Origin: UBA2588 sp002339805
Lineage (GTDB): Bacteria; Chloroflexota; Dehalococcoidia; Lucifugimonadales; UBA3495
DNA: 64,000 bases
NCBI GenBank assembly: GCA_045562555.1
Contig: JBJKVO010000001.1
Coordinates: 186,001 to 250,000 of the forward strand
Reading direction: 5' to 3'
Of the stretch, positions 8,646-17,382 are shown one piece after another. Positions within the stretch are counted from its first letter, which is position 1, and every line of letters begins with the position of its first letter. The notes below the pieces were generated by a model that worked only from the letters and a program-made list of their open reading frames with translations, was not told the origin of the DNA and did no database searches. A program made the position numbers and the translations under genes.

Positions 8646-10373
8646 GTGGATTTGGTTACTGAAATTAACATGTTTGAATCGATAGCGTCTGCAGCAAGTG
8701 AGCGCTGGAAGGATTTGAATTCAGGCTCTAAACCTTGGATAAGAATTGGAACAGCTTTGTGTGGCGAAGCAGCTGGAAGTAAGAATTTACTACCAAAAAT
8801 ACGCAGCATCCTTGATGATTTGAAAATAGATGCCAATGTAAGTGAGGTCGGTTGCTTGGGGCTTTGTTTCGCTGAGCCTCTAATGGACATACAGTTACCA
8901 GGTGAAAATAGGGTGTTTTACAGGAATGTCTCCGAAAATGATCTCGAACAGATTCTGACGTCTCATATTAAAGATTCTAAGGTTAATTCTGATTTAGCCT
9001 TTTTATATTCTGGAGATGAAGACATAGAAGATGTGCCTAGGCTAGAGTCTCATCCTATGAAAGCTAAAGAACAACGGATTTCACTAAGAAATGCAGGGGA
9101 CATAGACCCTTATGACATTGACCAATATATTGCGAATGGTGGCTATCATGCTTTGAACAAAGCGTTGTTTGAAATGGATTCAGAAGCAGTCCTCAATGAA
9201 GTAAAAGATTCCGGGCTTAGAGGGAGAGGAGGTGCAGCTTTCTCAACAGGAATAAAATGGAGTTTTCTTGCGTCTAATAACGCACCTGATAAGTATATAT
9301 TATGTAACTGCGAAGAAGGTGATCCTGGTGCATTTAATGACAAAGGCATTTTGGAAAGTGATCCTCACACTGTAGTAGAGGGAGTTATTCTAGCTGGATA
9401 TGCAACAAATGCTAATTACGGGTACATATTTATTCGTCATGGACATGACGGCCCGATTGAAAGAACTAAAAATGCTATCAAACAGGCATATGAAAAAGGA
9501 TTGCTTGGCGATAATATATTGGGTTCTGATTTCTCGTTTGATATGGAAGTGGCACTGACAGGGGACTCATATGTTGCAGGGGAAGAAACCGCATTAATGG
9601 AAGCTATTGAAGGCAAAAGATCAATGCCAAGATACCGACCTCCATTTCCCGCACAAGTAGGAGTCTTTGGTAAACCCACTAATATTAACAATGTGAAAAG
9701 TTTATCTTACGTCCCGGAAATTATTCGGAATGGCGGACAATGGTTTTCAGAGATTGGGTATGAGCAAAGTAAAGGCACGGCTATATTGTGTTTGTCCGGA
9801 GCGCTACAATTCACTGGGATGATTGAAGTGCCTATGGGCTTGAACTTGAAAGATATATTGTATGAAGTTGCTGGAGGAGTGTCAGGAGATAGAAATCTAA
9901 AGCTCGTTCAAACGGGAGGTCCTTTAGGAGGAGTTTTGAATGCAGATAATATAGATTTGGTACTTGACTATGAAACGTTCAGAAATGCTGGTGCTATATT
10001 AGGTTCGGGTGGAATAATTGCAGCTGATGATCGGACTTGCATAGTAGATTTGACGCGTTCTTTAATTGCTTTCTGCCAATATGAATCTTGTGGTAAATGT
10101 TTCCCTTGTAGGATGGGTATGAGCCATTTATTGGAAGTTATAGAGAGGATATGTGATTTGGAGGGTACGGATGAAGATCTGGATCTAATGCGGAATATTG
10201 GTGAAAATATGCAAGCTGGGTCTTTATGTGGTCATGGCCAATTAGGATTCAATCCTGTAGCATCTGCAATCAAATACTTTCCTGAGGAATTTAATCAGCA
10301 TATTATTGGTCACACGTGCCTTACTAAAGTATGTAATAACCAAAGATTTTCCCCAACAAGAACTAGGAGATAG
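8646..10373 (+). CDS. nuoF: NADH-quinone oxidoreductase subunit F (51 kDa-like) with N-terminal thioredoxin-like domain
   Basis: A 575-residue protein. Residues about 1-115 form a thioredoxin-like domain (ALCGEAAG, then GCLGLC), followed by the FMN/NADH core with GLRGRGGAAFSTG (about 188-200), CNCEEGDPGAFND (about 221-233) and GEETALMEAIEG. The SLBB region and the N3 [4Fe-4S] segment CESCGKCFPCRMG (about 481-493) follow. The extra N-terminal domain is typical of NuoF relatives in bifurcating hydrogenase and formate dehydrogenase complexes and of some Chloroflexota complex I. It oxidises NADH and feeds NuoG. GTG start at 8646. Confidence 0.9.
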   Translation: MDLVTEINMFESIASAASERWKDLNSGSKPWIRIGTALCGEAAGSKNLLPKIRSILDDLKIDANVSEVGCLGLCFAEPLMDIQLPGENRVFYRNVSENDLEQILTSHIKDSKVNSDLAFLYSGDEDIEDVPRLESHPMKAKEQRISLRNAGDIDPYDIDQYIANGGYHALNKALFEMDSEAVLNEVKDSGLRGRGGAAFSTGIKWSFLASNNAPDKYILCNCEEGDPGAFNDKGILESDPHTVVEGVILAGYATNANYGYIFIRHGHDGPIERTKNAIKQAYEKGLLGDNILGSDFSFDMEVALTGDSYVAGEETALMEAIEGKRSMPRYRPPFPAQVGVFGKPTNINNVKSLSYVPEIIRNGGQWFSEIGYEQSKGTAILCLSGALQFTGMIEVPMGLNLKDILYEVAGGVSGDRNLKLVQTGGPLGGVLNADNIDLVLDYETFRNAGAILGSGGIIAADDRTCIVDLTRSLIAFCQYESCGKCFPCRMGMSHLLEVIERICDLEGTDEDLDLMRNIGENMQAGSLCGHGQLGFNPVASAIKYFPEEFNQHIIGHTCLTKVCNNQRFSPTRTRR

Positions 10374-10384
10374 TGTGAATATCT

Positions 10385-13144
10385 ATGGCAGATAAAATAA
10401 CCATCCATATTGACGGTCAAGAAGTTCAAACCGAACCCGGTAAAATGGTTCTCGAGGCTGCTATCGATGCAGGTATATACATTCCTTATCTGTGCTATCA
10501 CCCAGGGATGAAGCCTTTTGGGGCGTGTAGAACTTGTGTTGTATCTGTTGTAGACGGTAGAGGAATGCCTGCATCTTGCACTTTGCCAGTACAAGATGGA
10601 ATGGAAATTAATAGTAATGTTCCGGAAGTTAATGATCTGAGAAAATCGATAATGAGTATGATGATTGCAGAGCATCCAAATGGATGCCTTACGTGTCATC
10701 GTATAGATATATGTGGCCCAAGTGACGTATGTTTACGGCATGTAGACGTAAATGATAGATGCATAACATGTCCTAAGAATGAACGTTGTGAATTCAAAGA
10801 TACTGTAAGGTACTTAGGAATGGAATTGGAATCACACCTAGATTACAACTATAAATCATTACCGCTTGACCTTAAAGACCCTTTTTATGACAGGGATTAC
10901 AATCTATGTATTACATGTGGACGTTGCGTTAGGGTTTGTGAAGAAGTGCGAGGAGACTCAGCTATCGCATTTATAGACCGGGGAGGAAAAGCTCTTGTCG
11001 GGACTTCATTTGGTAGTTCTCTTCTTGAATCAGGTTGTGAATTTTGCGGAGCGTGCCTTGATGTATGCCCCGTAGGCGCTTTGGTAGAGAAAGAAAATAA
11101 ATGGGAGAAACCTAGAGAAGTAAAAAAGACCGTATGCACGCAATGCCCTGTGGGTTGTCAGCTCAATTTAGAGTTGAATGATTTTGGTCGAATGATAAGG
11201 GTAGTTCCTGAATTAGATTCTCCTGTTAATCATGGACAAGGATGCTATCGCAGTAAATTTGGACTTGACTATTTAAATTCCACCTCTAGAATTCGGCATC
11301 CTCAAATTAGGAAAAACGGCCAACTAGAGAACGTATCCTGGGATGAGGCCATTGCTTATATTTGTGATAAATGGTCCAAAGGTTCTAAGTCGGAGTTCTC
11401 ATTATTGACCGCGAGTGATAATACCAACGAAGAATTGTATTTATGGCAAAAACTAGTTCGTTCGTACATGGGAACTAATAATATTGATCAATCTACTAAT
11501 CTCAAACCAAAATTGACAGAGGCAATGCAAATTACATTGGGAATTGGAGCTGGTACAGGTTCAATTTGGGATCTCACAGATTCTGAAGCTTGTTTAGTTT
11601 TTAATTCAAACATAACAGAAGAACACACTTTGGTCTCACTACCAATCAAGAAAGCCAGGAAATCCGGTGCGAAAATAGTAGTTTTGGATTCAAGAGAAAC
11701 GGAAATGACTCGACATAGTGACTTGTGGCTAAGGCCTTATCCAGGAACAGAGAATTTGGTGCTATTAGGGATCATGAAAATAATGTTGAGTGACGGATTA
11801 ATATCTAAACAAGAATTGGAAGAACGTATCGATAATTCCGATGACTTAATAGAATTTGTTGAAAGTTTGGATTTAAAAAATATATCTATGAAATCCAAAG
11901 TAACTGAAGAAGCTCTTAATTCTGCTGCTAATTTGTTAAGCAAGTCTGAAAAGACTTCAATAATATATTCTTTAGATACCATAAGTTATGAGCAATCTGA
12001 TGAGATTGTAGGACATTTGGTTAATATAAGTTTGATTACTGATTCATTGGGTAAAAAAGGAGGCGGAATTTATCCGATGAGACAAGGTGGTAATGAACAA
12101 GGGGCTCAAGACATGGGTTCTTTGCATAGAAGATTACCCGACGGAGTAGTTATTGCTGATACAGAGAATCCAGGAATTGGTTTAAATAAGTTGGAGGATT
12201 CAATAACTAATGGGAACATTAGTAGCATGTTAGTGATTGGTGAACTATTGAATGAAAGCCACCCAATTATCAATGGATTAAAAAACAAATTAAAAGACTT
12301 GGAATTCTTAGTAACTTTGGAAAGTTACCCCAGTGATCTTACTGATGATGCAGATGTTGTTCTTCCTCGCTTAACATTTGCTGAGAAGACTGGCACCTAC
12401 ACCAATTTAGAGCGACGGATTCAGAAAATTGTACCAGCAATGGAATTAAAGAATAATGAATCTATATCTGAGATAGAATTGATAACGAGAATGTCAGATA
12501 TATTGCAGATAGATGGATTAAGCTTTGATTCGGAGGCTTCTGTAATGGAAGAAATAGCATCTGTGGTGAGCAGTTATCAAGGAATTTCTTATGACTTGAT
12601 TGATAAGAATGTCCAGTTAGTGTTTAGGTCTGGATATGATATGCCAAAGCCTACTCAAGAGTTGTATACCTCTTATAAGTCTCTAGGAGTACAGTGGCCA
12701 TTAAATGAGGAACACAATAGCACAGAAAGATTATTTGAAACGCGACCAAAATTGAGTGCGAATATTAACCAAAGCTTCGAAGATGTTTCTACTGATGAAT
12801 GTTTCTTAGTGCAAGGTAGAGTTCTATTTATGGATAATGACCTATTTTCTATATCCGAAGAAGATAATCACAATGTTATTCATAGACCAGATGTGTTTGA
12901 GTTAAACACCGAGTCAGCAGAAACAATGAAAATTGAAAATGGCGATAAGGTTACTCTACAGACTGATGAATATACTGCTGATGGTACTATTCGGATCAAT
13001 AATGAATTGCCTGATGGCGTTATCGCTCATACGAGCTTATTTGGAGAGCTAGCTGTTGCTCTACAAAACAATGATAAGATTAATCAGATGGCAGATGTAC
13101 CAAAGTTAAGAATACTACCCGCTAGCTTAAATAAGAAGAGGTAA
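10385..13144 (+). CDS. nuoG: NADH-quinone oxidoreductase subunit G (formate-dehydrogenase-like, molybdopterin fold)
   Basis: A 919-residue iron-sulfur/molybdopterin-fold protein. Ligands visible in order: [2Fe-2S] C37, C48, C51, C65; the His/Cys cluster H97, C101, C104 and C110 or C116; an extra C126-x2-C129-x5-C135; two ferredoxin-like sets C175-C185 and C218-C228; and an N7-type set C251, C254, C258, C287. The molybdopterin domain then resembles FdhA (SWDEAIAYI, GTNNIDQ) and ends with an MGD-binding-like domain. Where active formate dehydrogenases carry Cys/Sec-His before a Ser-Pro, this protein reads NLKPKL, so catalytic Mo ligation is unlikely. I infer the complex I subunit G role from nuoE/nuoF next door. 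Confidence 0.85.
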   Translation: MADKITIHIDGQEVQTEPGKMVLEAAIDAGIYIPYLCYHPGMKPFGACRTCVVSVVDGRGMPASCTLPVQDGMEINSNVPEVNDLRKSIMSMMIAEHPNGCLTCHRIDICGPSDVCLRHVDVNDRCITCPKNERCEFKDTVRYLGMELESHLDYNYKSLPLDLKDPFYDRDYNLCITCGRCVRVCEEVRGDSAIAFIDRGGKALVGTSFGSSLLESGCEFCGACLDVCPVGALVEKENKWEKPREVKKTVCTQCPVGCQLNLELNDFGRMIRVVPELDSPVNHGQGCYRSKFGLDYLNSTSRIRHPQIRKNGQLENVSWDEAIAYICDKWSKGSKSEFSLLTASDNTNEELYLWQKLVRSYMGTNNIDQSTNLKPKLTEAMQITLGIGAGTGSIWDLTDSEACLVFNSNITEEHTLVSLPIKKARKSGAKIVVLDSRETEMTRHSDLWLRPYPGTENLVLLGIMKIMLSDGLISKQELEERIDNSDDLIEFVESLDLKNISMKSKVTEEALNSAANLLSKSEKTSIIYSLDTISYEQSDEIVGHLVNISLITDSLGKKGGGIYPMRQGGNEQGAQDMGSLHRRLPDGVVIADTENPGIGLNKLEDSITNGNISSMLVIGELLNESHPIINGLKNKLKDLEFLVTLESYPSDLTDDADVVLPRLTFAEKTGTYTNLERRIQKIVPAMELKNNESISEIELITRMSDILQIDGLSFDSEASVMEEIASVVSSYQGISYDLIDKNVQLVFRSGYDMPKPTQELYTSYKSLGVQWPLNEEHNSTERLFETRPKLSANINQSFEDVSTDECFLVQGRVLFMDNDLFSISEEDNHNVIHRPDVFELNTESAETMKIENGDKVTLQTDEYTADGTIRINNELPDGVIAHTSLFGELAVALQNNDKINQMADVPKLRILPASLNKKR

Positions 13145-13149
13145 AGTAA

Positions 13150-13866
13150 ATGGCGATGCCTGAAGCCCAGTTGGTATCTAGAAATCAGGTAACCGAAGAC
13201 CTAATGGTCATCAAGTTGGAATGTGTAGATACTAGTTTTACGTTCAAGCCCGGACAGTACTGTACTTTGGGGATCGAAGGTATAGAGCGAGCTTATTCGA
13301 TAGCATCCTCTCCACATGAGAAACATTTGGAGATATTTGTAGAATTAGTTCGTGATGGTGAATTGACTCCTAAAATATGGGAACTAGGAATAGGTGATAG
13401 AGTTTCTATAAGACCTCGCGCGAAAGGTATTTTTACTTTGAAGCCCGACTATCGTCATCATGTTATGGTGGCTACTGTAACAGGCGTCTCACCTTATGTT
13501 AGCATGATCAGAAATCATTTGAATTCTAATGACGGCTCGGAACGGACATTTTATGTTTTGCTAGGCGCAAGTTATCATGATGAATTAGTATATGACGAAG
13601 AGCTACAAAATCTAGCGAATCAATATCCTGATGTTGTGCAATTTGTTCCAACAATAAGTAGACCAGGAGATTCACGAAATAACAGCTGGTCTGGGTTGAC
13701 CGGTAGAGTCAATAATATAGTAAAGGATCAGTTAGTTACCAGAGAACTTCCTCAAAATGAAACATTCATATATGCATGTGGACATCCTGGAATGATTGAA
13801 TCAGTTAGGGAAGAAGTAGTAGATGATGGATGGAACTTCATAGAAGAGAGATTCTGGAAAGAATAG
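13150..13866 (+). CDS. Ferredoxin/flavodoxin--NADP+ reductase-like FAD protein
   Basis: A 238-residue flavoprotein with an FAD-binding barrel (PGQYCTLGIEG, then RAYSIASSPHE at about residues 49-59) and an NAD(P)-binding domain (MVATVTGVSPYVSMI near 102, and YACGHPGMIE near 206). The family transfers electrons between NAD(P)H and ferredoxin or flavodoxin. Starting 5 nt after nuoG, it may supply NADPH/ferredoxin exchange to the NuoEFG module; that link is inferred from context. ATG at 13150 with GAGGTAAA just upstream. Confidence 0.82.
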   Translation: MAMPEAQLVSRNQVTEDLMVIKLECVDTSFTFKPGQYCTLGIEGIERAYSIASSPHEKHLEIFVELVRDGELTPKIWELGIGDRVSIRPRAKGIFTLKPDYRHHVMVATVTGVSPYVSMIRNHLNSNDGSERTFYVLLGASYHDELVYDEELQNLANQYPDVVQFVPTISRPGDSRNNSWSGLTGRVNNIVKDQLVTRELPQNETFIYACGHPGMIESVREEVVDDGWNFIEERFWKE

Positions 13867-13914
13867 CCCTTCTTGTGAAGTACATTAAATTCTTAGAAGG
13901 AATTTGAGGCGGTT

Positions 13915-16491
13915 GTGACTTCTATTAGAGAACAGTATTTAAACGTTAAGACATCTTATGAGGATGCGATACTGTTTTTTCGTATGGGCGATTTTTATGA
14001 ATGTTTTGATGAAGACGCCAAAGTTATATCAGAAGAACTCGATTTAACATTGACTAAGAAAAGTCTTGGTAAAGGTGTCGTGGTTCCTCTGGCAGGTATA
14101 CCTATCCATGCTTGCGATTCTTATTTGGGTAAATTGGTTAAAAATGGGCACAAAGTAGCTATATGTGAACAACTGAGTGACCCTGCTGCTTCTAAAGGAT
14201 TGGTTGATAGAGGAGTAGTTCGAGTCGTTACTCCTGGAACTGTATTCGAAGATCAATTTCTTGATCAATTATCTAACAACTATTTGGTTTGTTTGAGAAA
14301 AAACGAAGGCCAAGTCGGATTAGCATATGTAGACATATCAACCGGAGAGTTTGCAGTGACCTGTGTAGAAGTAAATTCTTGTGAAACGGAATTGGTTAGG
14401 TTAGGTGCATCTGAAATCTTGGTTTGTGAATCAGATGCAACTTTTGTTAAATCTCTAAACGGCTACAGTGTAAAACACGAAACTGACAATGTACTGACTG
14501 TGATTGGAGATCAGGATTTTGATTTGACGGTAAGTCATCAGTATGTTGTATCAGAAGGCCGGTTGGAAGATTTGAGCAATAATACAGAAGTTAATCAAGT
14601 AATGGCAGAAGCCGTATTAGGAATTTTAATTTATTTGGATAGAACCCATAAAATGATGTTTGATCATCTTCAGTCTCCAATTGTGTATAAAACCGACGAT
14701 TTTATGGTGCTGGATCAACAAACTAGGATTAATTTAGAGATATTTGATAATTATCAATCTTCTGAATCGCAAGCAAATTTATTTAAGACACTTAATTATA
14801 CAAAGACTCCAATGGGGGGTAGGCTTCTAAAAAAATGGTTGGGTCAACCTTTGATAGATTGCACAAGCATAACCAGGAGACTAAACGCTGTAGAGTGCTT
14901 AGTGAGAGATATTACTACTTTGGATCAAATTGAAAGTGCAATGGCAGATATATCTGATTTAGAACGCATCACAGGCAAAATTAAGTTCAACAGAGCTAAT
15001 CCTAATGATTTGTTAAGTTTGAAACATACGATCAATGAATCTAATAAATTGGTGGATTACTTGGATGGATCTGGATACAAAGATATTCGAGATGTCTGCA
15101 CTTTGTCTAGGATTACCACTGAAATAAGTAACCTTATAGAGTCTGCGATTATCCCTGATTGGGAAGGTAAAGTAGGAGAAGGCAAGATAATAAAAGAAGG
15201 TTTTTCTCAAGATCTTGATAAGCTTCGTCAAATATCTAAAAACACAAAAGATGTAATAGTGGATTTGGAAATCAAGGAAAAAGAACGAACCGGAATAAAG
15301 AATTTACGTATTAGATTCAATCAAGTGTTTGGATATTTTATAGAAATTAGTAAGTCTAATTTAGACAAAGTGCCTGATGATTATATTCGGAAACAGACCC
15401 TTACAAATGCTGAAAGATTTATTACGGCAGAATTGAAGGATTATGAATTAGAAATTCTTACTTCTACAGATAAGATCGATATATTGGAAAAGCAGTTATT
15501 TACCCAAATGTGTAGCCAAGTTTCAGCGTTTCATTTTTCTTTGCTATCTAGTTCTCAAGGGATCGCTAAATTAGATGTGATTTGTTCATATGCTAGGATG
15601 GCTATTCGCAATAAATATGTAAAGCCTAATATCACTGAAAACTCTGACATTAGTATATCTGGTGGTAGGCACCCAGTTGTAGAACAGGTAATTGGCGATA
15701 ATAATTATATTGCAAATGATTTGTTACTTTCTAAGGAATCTGGGAATTTAATTGTTTTAACAGGACCTAATATGGCTGGTAAGAGTACATATATACGTCA
15801 AACAGCGATTATTGTTCTTATGGCTCAAATAGGAAGCTTTGTCCCCGCTGATTTTGCAGAAATTGGGATAGTAGACCGAATATTTACCAGGATAGGCCTA
15901 CAAGATGATTTGACCACGGGCCAATCGACTTTCATGGTGGAAATGTCTGAAACGGCAGATATATTACTGCAAGCTACTGACAGGTCTCTTTTAATACTGG
16001 ATGAAATAGGAAGAGGTACCAGTACATATGATGGGCTCGCAATTGCACAATCTGTTATTGAATACATACATAATTCTCCTTTATTAAGCTGTAAGACATT
16101 ATTTGCTACTCACTACCATGAGTTGAGTCAACTGGCTGATTCCCTGCCAAGGATAGAGAATTATCATGTCGCGGTTTCTGAAAATAATGGGGAAATCGTT
16201 TTCCTGAGACGCATTTTGAAAGGTTCTTCTGATAAAAGCTATGGGATCCATGTTGCTAAATTAGCGGGCATGCCTAAATCGGTGTTGCTAAGAGCTGCAG
16301 AACTATTAGAATCTTTAGAAGGGCAGACTACTTTTAATAGTGATAGTAAAAACGGCGAGATAAAAGGTTCCCAACTAACATTTAACTGGGCTTCGGAAGA
16401 ACTATTAAAACAGATATCCGAAATTGATGTAAATAATATGACACCAATGGATGCTATGAATTTCTTGTACAAATTAAAATCTGAATTGTGA
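13915..16491 (+). CDS. mutS: DNA mismatch repair protein MutS
   Basis: An 858-residue MutS1. The N-terminal mismatch-binding motif GDFYECFDEDA (about 22-32) includes the Phe-x-Glu wedge. Connector, lever and clamp domains follow, then an ABC ATPase with Walker A GPNMAGKST (about 617-625), signature STFMVEM, Walker B LLILDEIGRGTSTYDG (about 691-706) and the final helix-turn-helix (MTPMDAMNFLYKLKSEL). It recognises base mismatches and recruits MutL, whose gene lies 1.3 kb downstream. GTG at 13915 with GAGGCGG upstream. Length is typical. Confidence 0.96.
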   Translation: MTSIREQYLNVKTSYEDAILFFRMGDFYECFDEDAKVISEELDLTLTKKSLGKGVVVPLAGIPIHACDSYLGKLVKNGHKVAICEQLSDPAASKGLVDRGVVRVVTPGTVFEDQFLDQLSNNYLVCLRKNEGQVGLAYVDISTGEFAVTCVEVNSCETELVRLGASEILVCESDATFVKSLNGYSVKHETDNVLTVIGDQDFDLTVSHQYVVSEGRLEDLSNNTEVNQVMAEAVLGILIYLDRTHKMMFDHLQSPIVYKTDDFMVLDQQTRINLEIFDNYQSSESQANLFKTLNYTKTPMGGRLLKKWLGQPLIDCTSITRRLNAVECLVRDITTLDQIESAMADISDLERITGKIKFNRANPNDLLSLKHTINESNKLVDYLDGSGYKDIRDVCTLSRITTEISNLIESAIIPDWEGKVGEGKIIKEGFSQDLDKLRQISKNTKDVIVDLEIKEKERTGIKNLRIRFNQVFGYFIEISKSNLDKVPDDYIRKQTLTNAERFITAELKDYELEILTSTDKIDILEKQLFTQMCSQVSAFHFSLLSSSQGIAKLDVICSYARMAIRNKYVKPNITENSDISISGGRHPVVEQVIGDNNYIANDLLLSKESGNLIVLTGPNMAGKSTYIRQTAIIVLMAQIGSFVPADFAEIGIVDRIFTRIGLQDDLTTGQSTFMVEMSETADILLQATDRSLLILDEIGRGTSTYDGLAIAQSVIEYIHNSPLLSCKTLFATHYHELSQLADSLPRIENYHVAVSENNGEIVFLRRILKGSSDKSYGIHVAKLAGMPKSVLLRAAELLESLEGQTTFNSDSKNGEIKGSQLTFNWASEELLKQISEIDVNNMTPMDAMNFLYKLKSEL

Positions 16492-16511
16492 AGGAGGTAT
16501 TCACATCAATT

Positions 16512-16838
16512 ATGATCTATTACACATGGAATAAATGATCGACATGCAAAAAGACAAAAGAGTTACTTTTGCAAAATAATTTTGACATTGTTGACAGAGA
16601 TATCTTTGATAACCCGCTATCGGAGTCGGAAATTATGGGGTTCCTAAATTATACTGATATCGACTATATCTTTGCTAAACGTAGTCCTTCTTTCAAGAAA
16701 CTTGGGCTAGATATCGATGCTATGTCGGAACATGAGAAGATACAAGAAATGCTAAAGGAACCAAGATTAATCAGAAGACCTTTGGTTGTCTATAAAAACG
16801 AAATAGCAGTTGGTGCTGACGTCAAGAAACTGGTTTAA
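16512..16838 (+). CDS. ArsC/Spx-family thioredoxin-fold protein, probable selenoprotein (in-frame TGA at 16536-16538)
   Basis: Read from ATG 16512, the frame gives MIYYTWNK, TGA, then STCKKTKELLLQNNF and on to TAA at 16836-16838: 108 residues, the usual ArsC/Spx size. Standard calling starts at TTG 16569 and loses the active site. The TGA occupies the first position of the family CxxC (C-S-T-C in relatives), giving U-S-T-C; the second Cys is kept. Other family marks are FAKRSPSFKKLG and LIRRPLVV. AGGAGG lies at 16492-16497, 14 nt before the ATG. A hairpin downstream of the TGA fits a bacterial SECIS. The family reduces arsenate or acts as thiol regulators; I infer a thiol/selenol oxidoreductase. 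A sequencing error or a pseudogene with Cys to stop is the alternative. Confidence 0.8.
16536..16538 (+). other. TGA codon predicted to encode selenocysteine (Sec9)
   Basis: In-frame TGA at codon 9, exactly at the redox-active first Cys of the ArsC/Spx CxxC motif, with coding sequence conserved on both sides. Confidence 0.78.
16555..16571 (+). promoter_or_regulatory. Putative bacterial SECIS hairpin for the ArsC-like selenoprotein
   Basis: CAAAAG (16555-16560), loop AGTTA (16561-16565), CTTTTG (16566-16571): six perfect base pairs. Twenty-two nucleotides separate the TGA from the apical loop, and G is the second loop base. Both agree with the general bacterial SECIS pattern (loop about 16-37 nt after UGA with a G in its first two bases). 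SelB would bind it. Confidence 0.65.
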
Positions 16839-16845
16839 TATAAGA

Positions 16846-17016
16846 TTAATTTGTAGAGAAATTGAATCTGAATTTGCTAGTTGGAGTCATTTCCTTCCAT
16901 TTGCTTATATCAATAATTGAGATAGAAGGTGGTAGTTTTCGTTTAGGACGATCTTCTCCACCACATAGGAAATATTCCCATTTCAGTCTTTCTATGTTGA
17001 ACAATTTGATTATCAT
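16846..17016 (-). CDS. Small hypothetical protein (56 aa), second of a tandem pair
   Basis: ATG at 17016 to TAA at 16848-16846 encodes 56 residues starting MIIKLFNIERLKWEYF, with a central CGGEDRPKRKLPPS and a basic/polar tail. It starts one base after the stop of the preceding small ORF and has no separate ribosome binding site, suggesting translational coupling. I recognise no domain. No transmembrane segment or signal peptide is evident. It is below common length cut-offs. It could be a genuine small protein or chance. Confidence 0.45.
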   Translation of the reverse strand: MIIKLFNIERLKWEYFLCGGEDRPKRKLPPSISIIDISKWKEMTPTSKFRFNFSTN

Positions 17017-17017
17017 A

Positions 17018-17188
17018 TTATGATTGCTTTGGATCTATTACAAAAGGTTTTGATTTATCTATAAGCCCTGCTTTACTTAACACTCTGAAGGAAGCAGCCA
17101 TTTCATCGTTAAGTTTTGGGAGTTCACTCAGTTTGCAATATATTTTATAGATAGGCGTAGGCTCATCTTGTGTAGGGGTGTTGCGCAT
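17018..17188 (-). CDS. Small hypothetical protein (56 aa), first of a tandem pair
   Basis: The preferred start is ATG at 17188 because AAGGAG lies 10 nt upstream on the minus strand; a further ATG at 17209 would extend the product by seven residues but overlaps a palindrome and has no ribosome binding site. The 56-residue product begins MRNTPTQDEPTPIYK and contains MAASFRVLSKAGLID. No family is recognised and it is predicted soluble. It is followed 1 nt later by another 56-residue ORF and is divergent from the HAD-mutL pair across a palindromic sequence. Confidence 0.5.
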   Translation of the reverse strand: MRNTPTQDEPTPIYKIYCKLSELPKLNDEMAASFRVLSKAGLIDKSKPFVIDPKQS

Positions 17189-17208
17189 ATTTGTGAAACT
17201 CCTTAACA

Positions 17209-17227
17209 TAACACTTCATATGTGTTA
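17209..17227. repeat. Palindrome TAACAC-N7-GTGTTA (candidate operator)
   Basis: Six-base arms at 17209-17214 and 17222-17227; an outer pair CTTAACA (17202-17208) and TGTTAAG (17223-17229) overlaps it. It lies between the start of the minus-strand small ORFs and an extended -10 on the plus strand, where a dimeric repressor could control both directions. Confidence 0.4.
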
Positions 17228-17238
17228 AGTAACTAAGT

Positions 17239-17250
17239 TTTTGCTACAAT
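17239..17250 (+). promoter_or_regulatory. Putative extended -10 promoter element upstream of HAD-mutL
   Basis: TTTTGCTACAAT, containing a TGnTACAAT extended -10, with only a weak -35. The same 12-mer recurs at 37939-37950 in front of another gene. It is about 130 nt upstream of the TTG at 17383, so the leader would be long. Confidence 0.3.
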
Positions 17251-17382
17251 GACTTGTAGAAGTTACGGCAACAGTATATGGACCCAAAGTTACGGAAGCA
17301 TTACGAGAGATGAGTTTTTACGGATTGATTTTCTGGTTATCAGTGATATTTCTGTGTTTTAATAATTTAATGGATTAATATT

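Noticed and set aside
17250..17380. Short ORF with a membrane-like end upstream of the HAD-like gene (including a 22-codon piece from ATG near 17314)
   Set aside because: It has no start with a ribosome binding site for the longer form, and no family resemblance.
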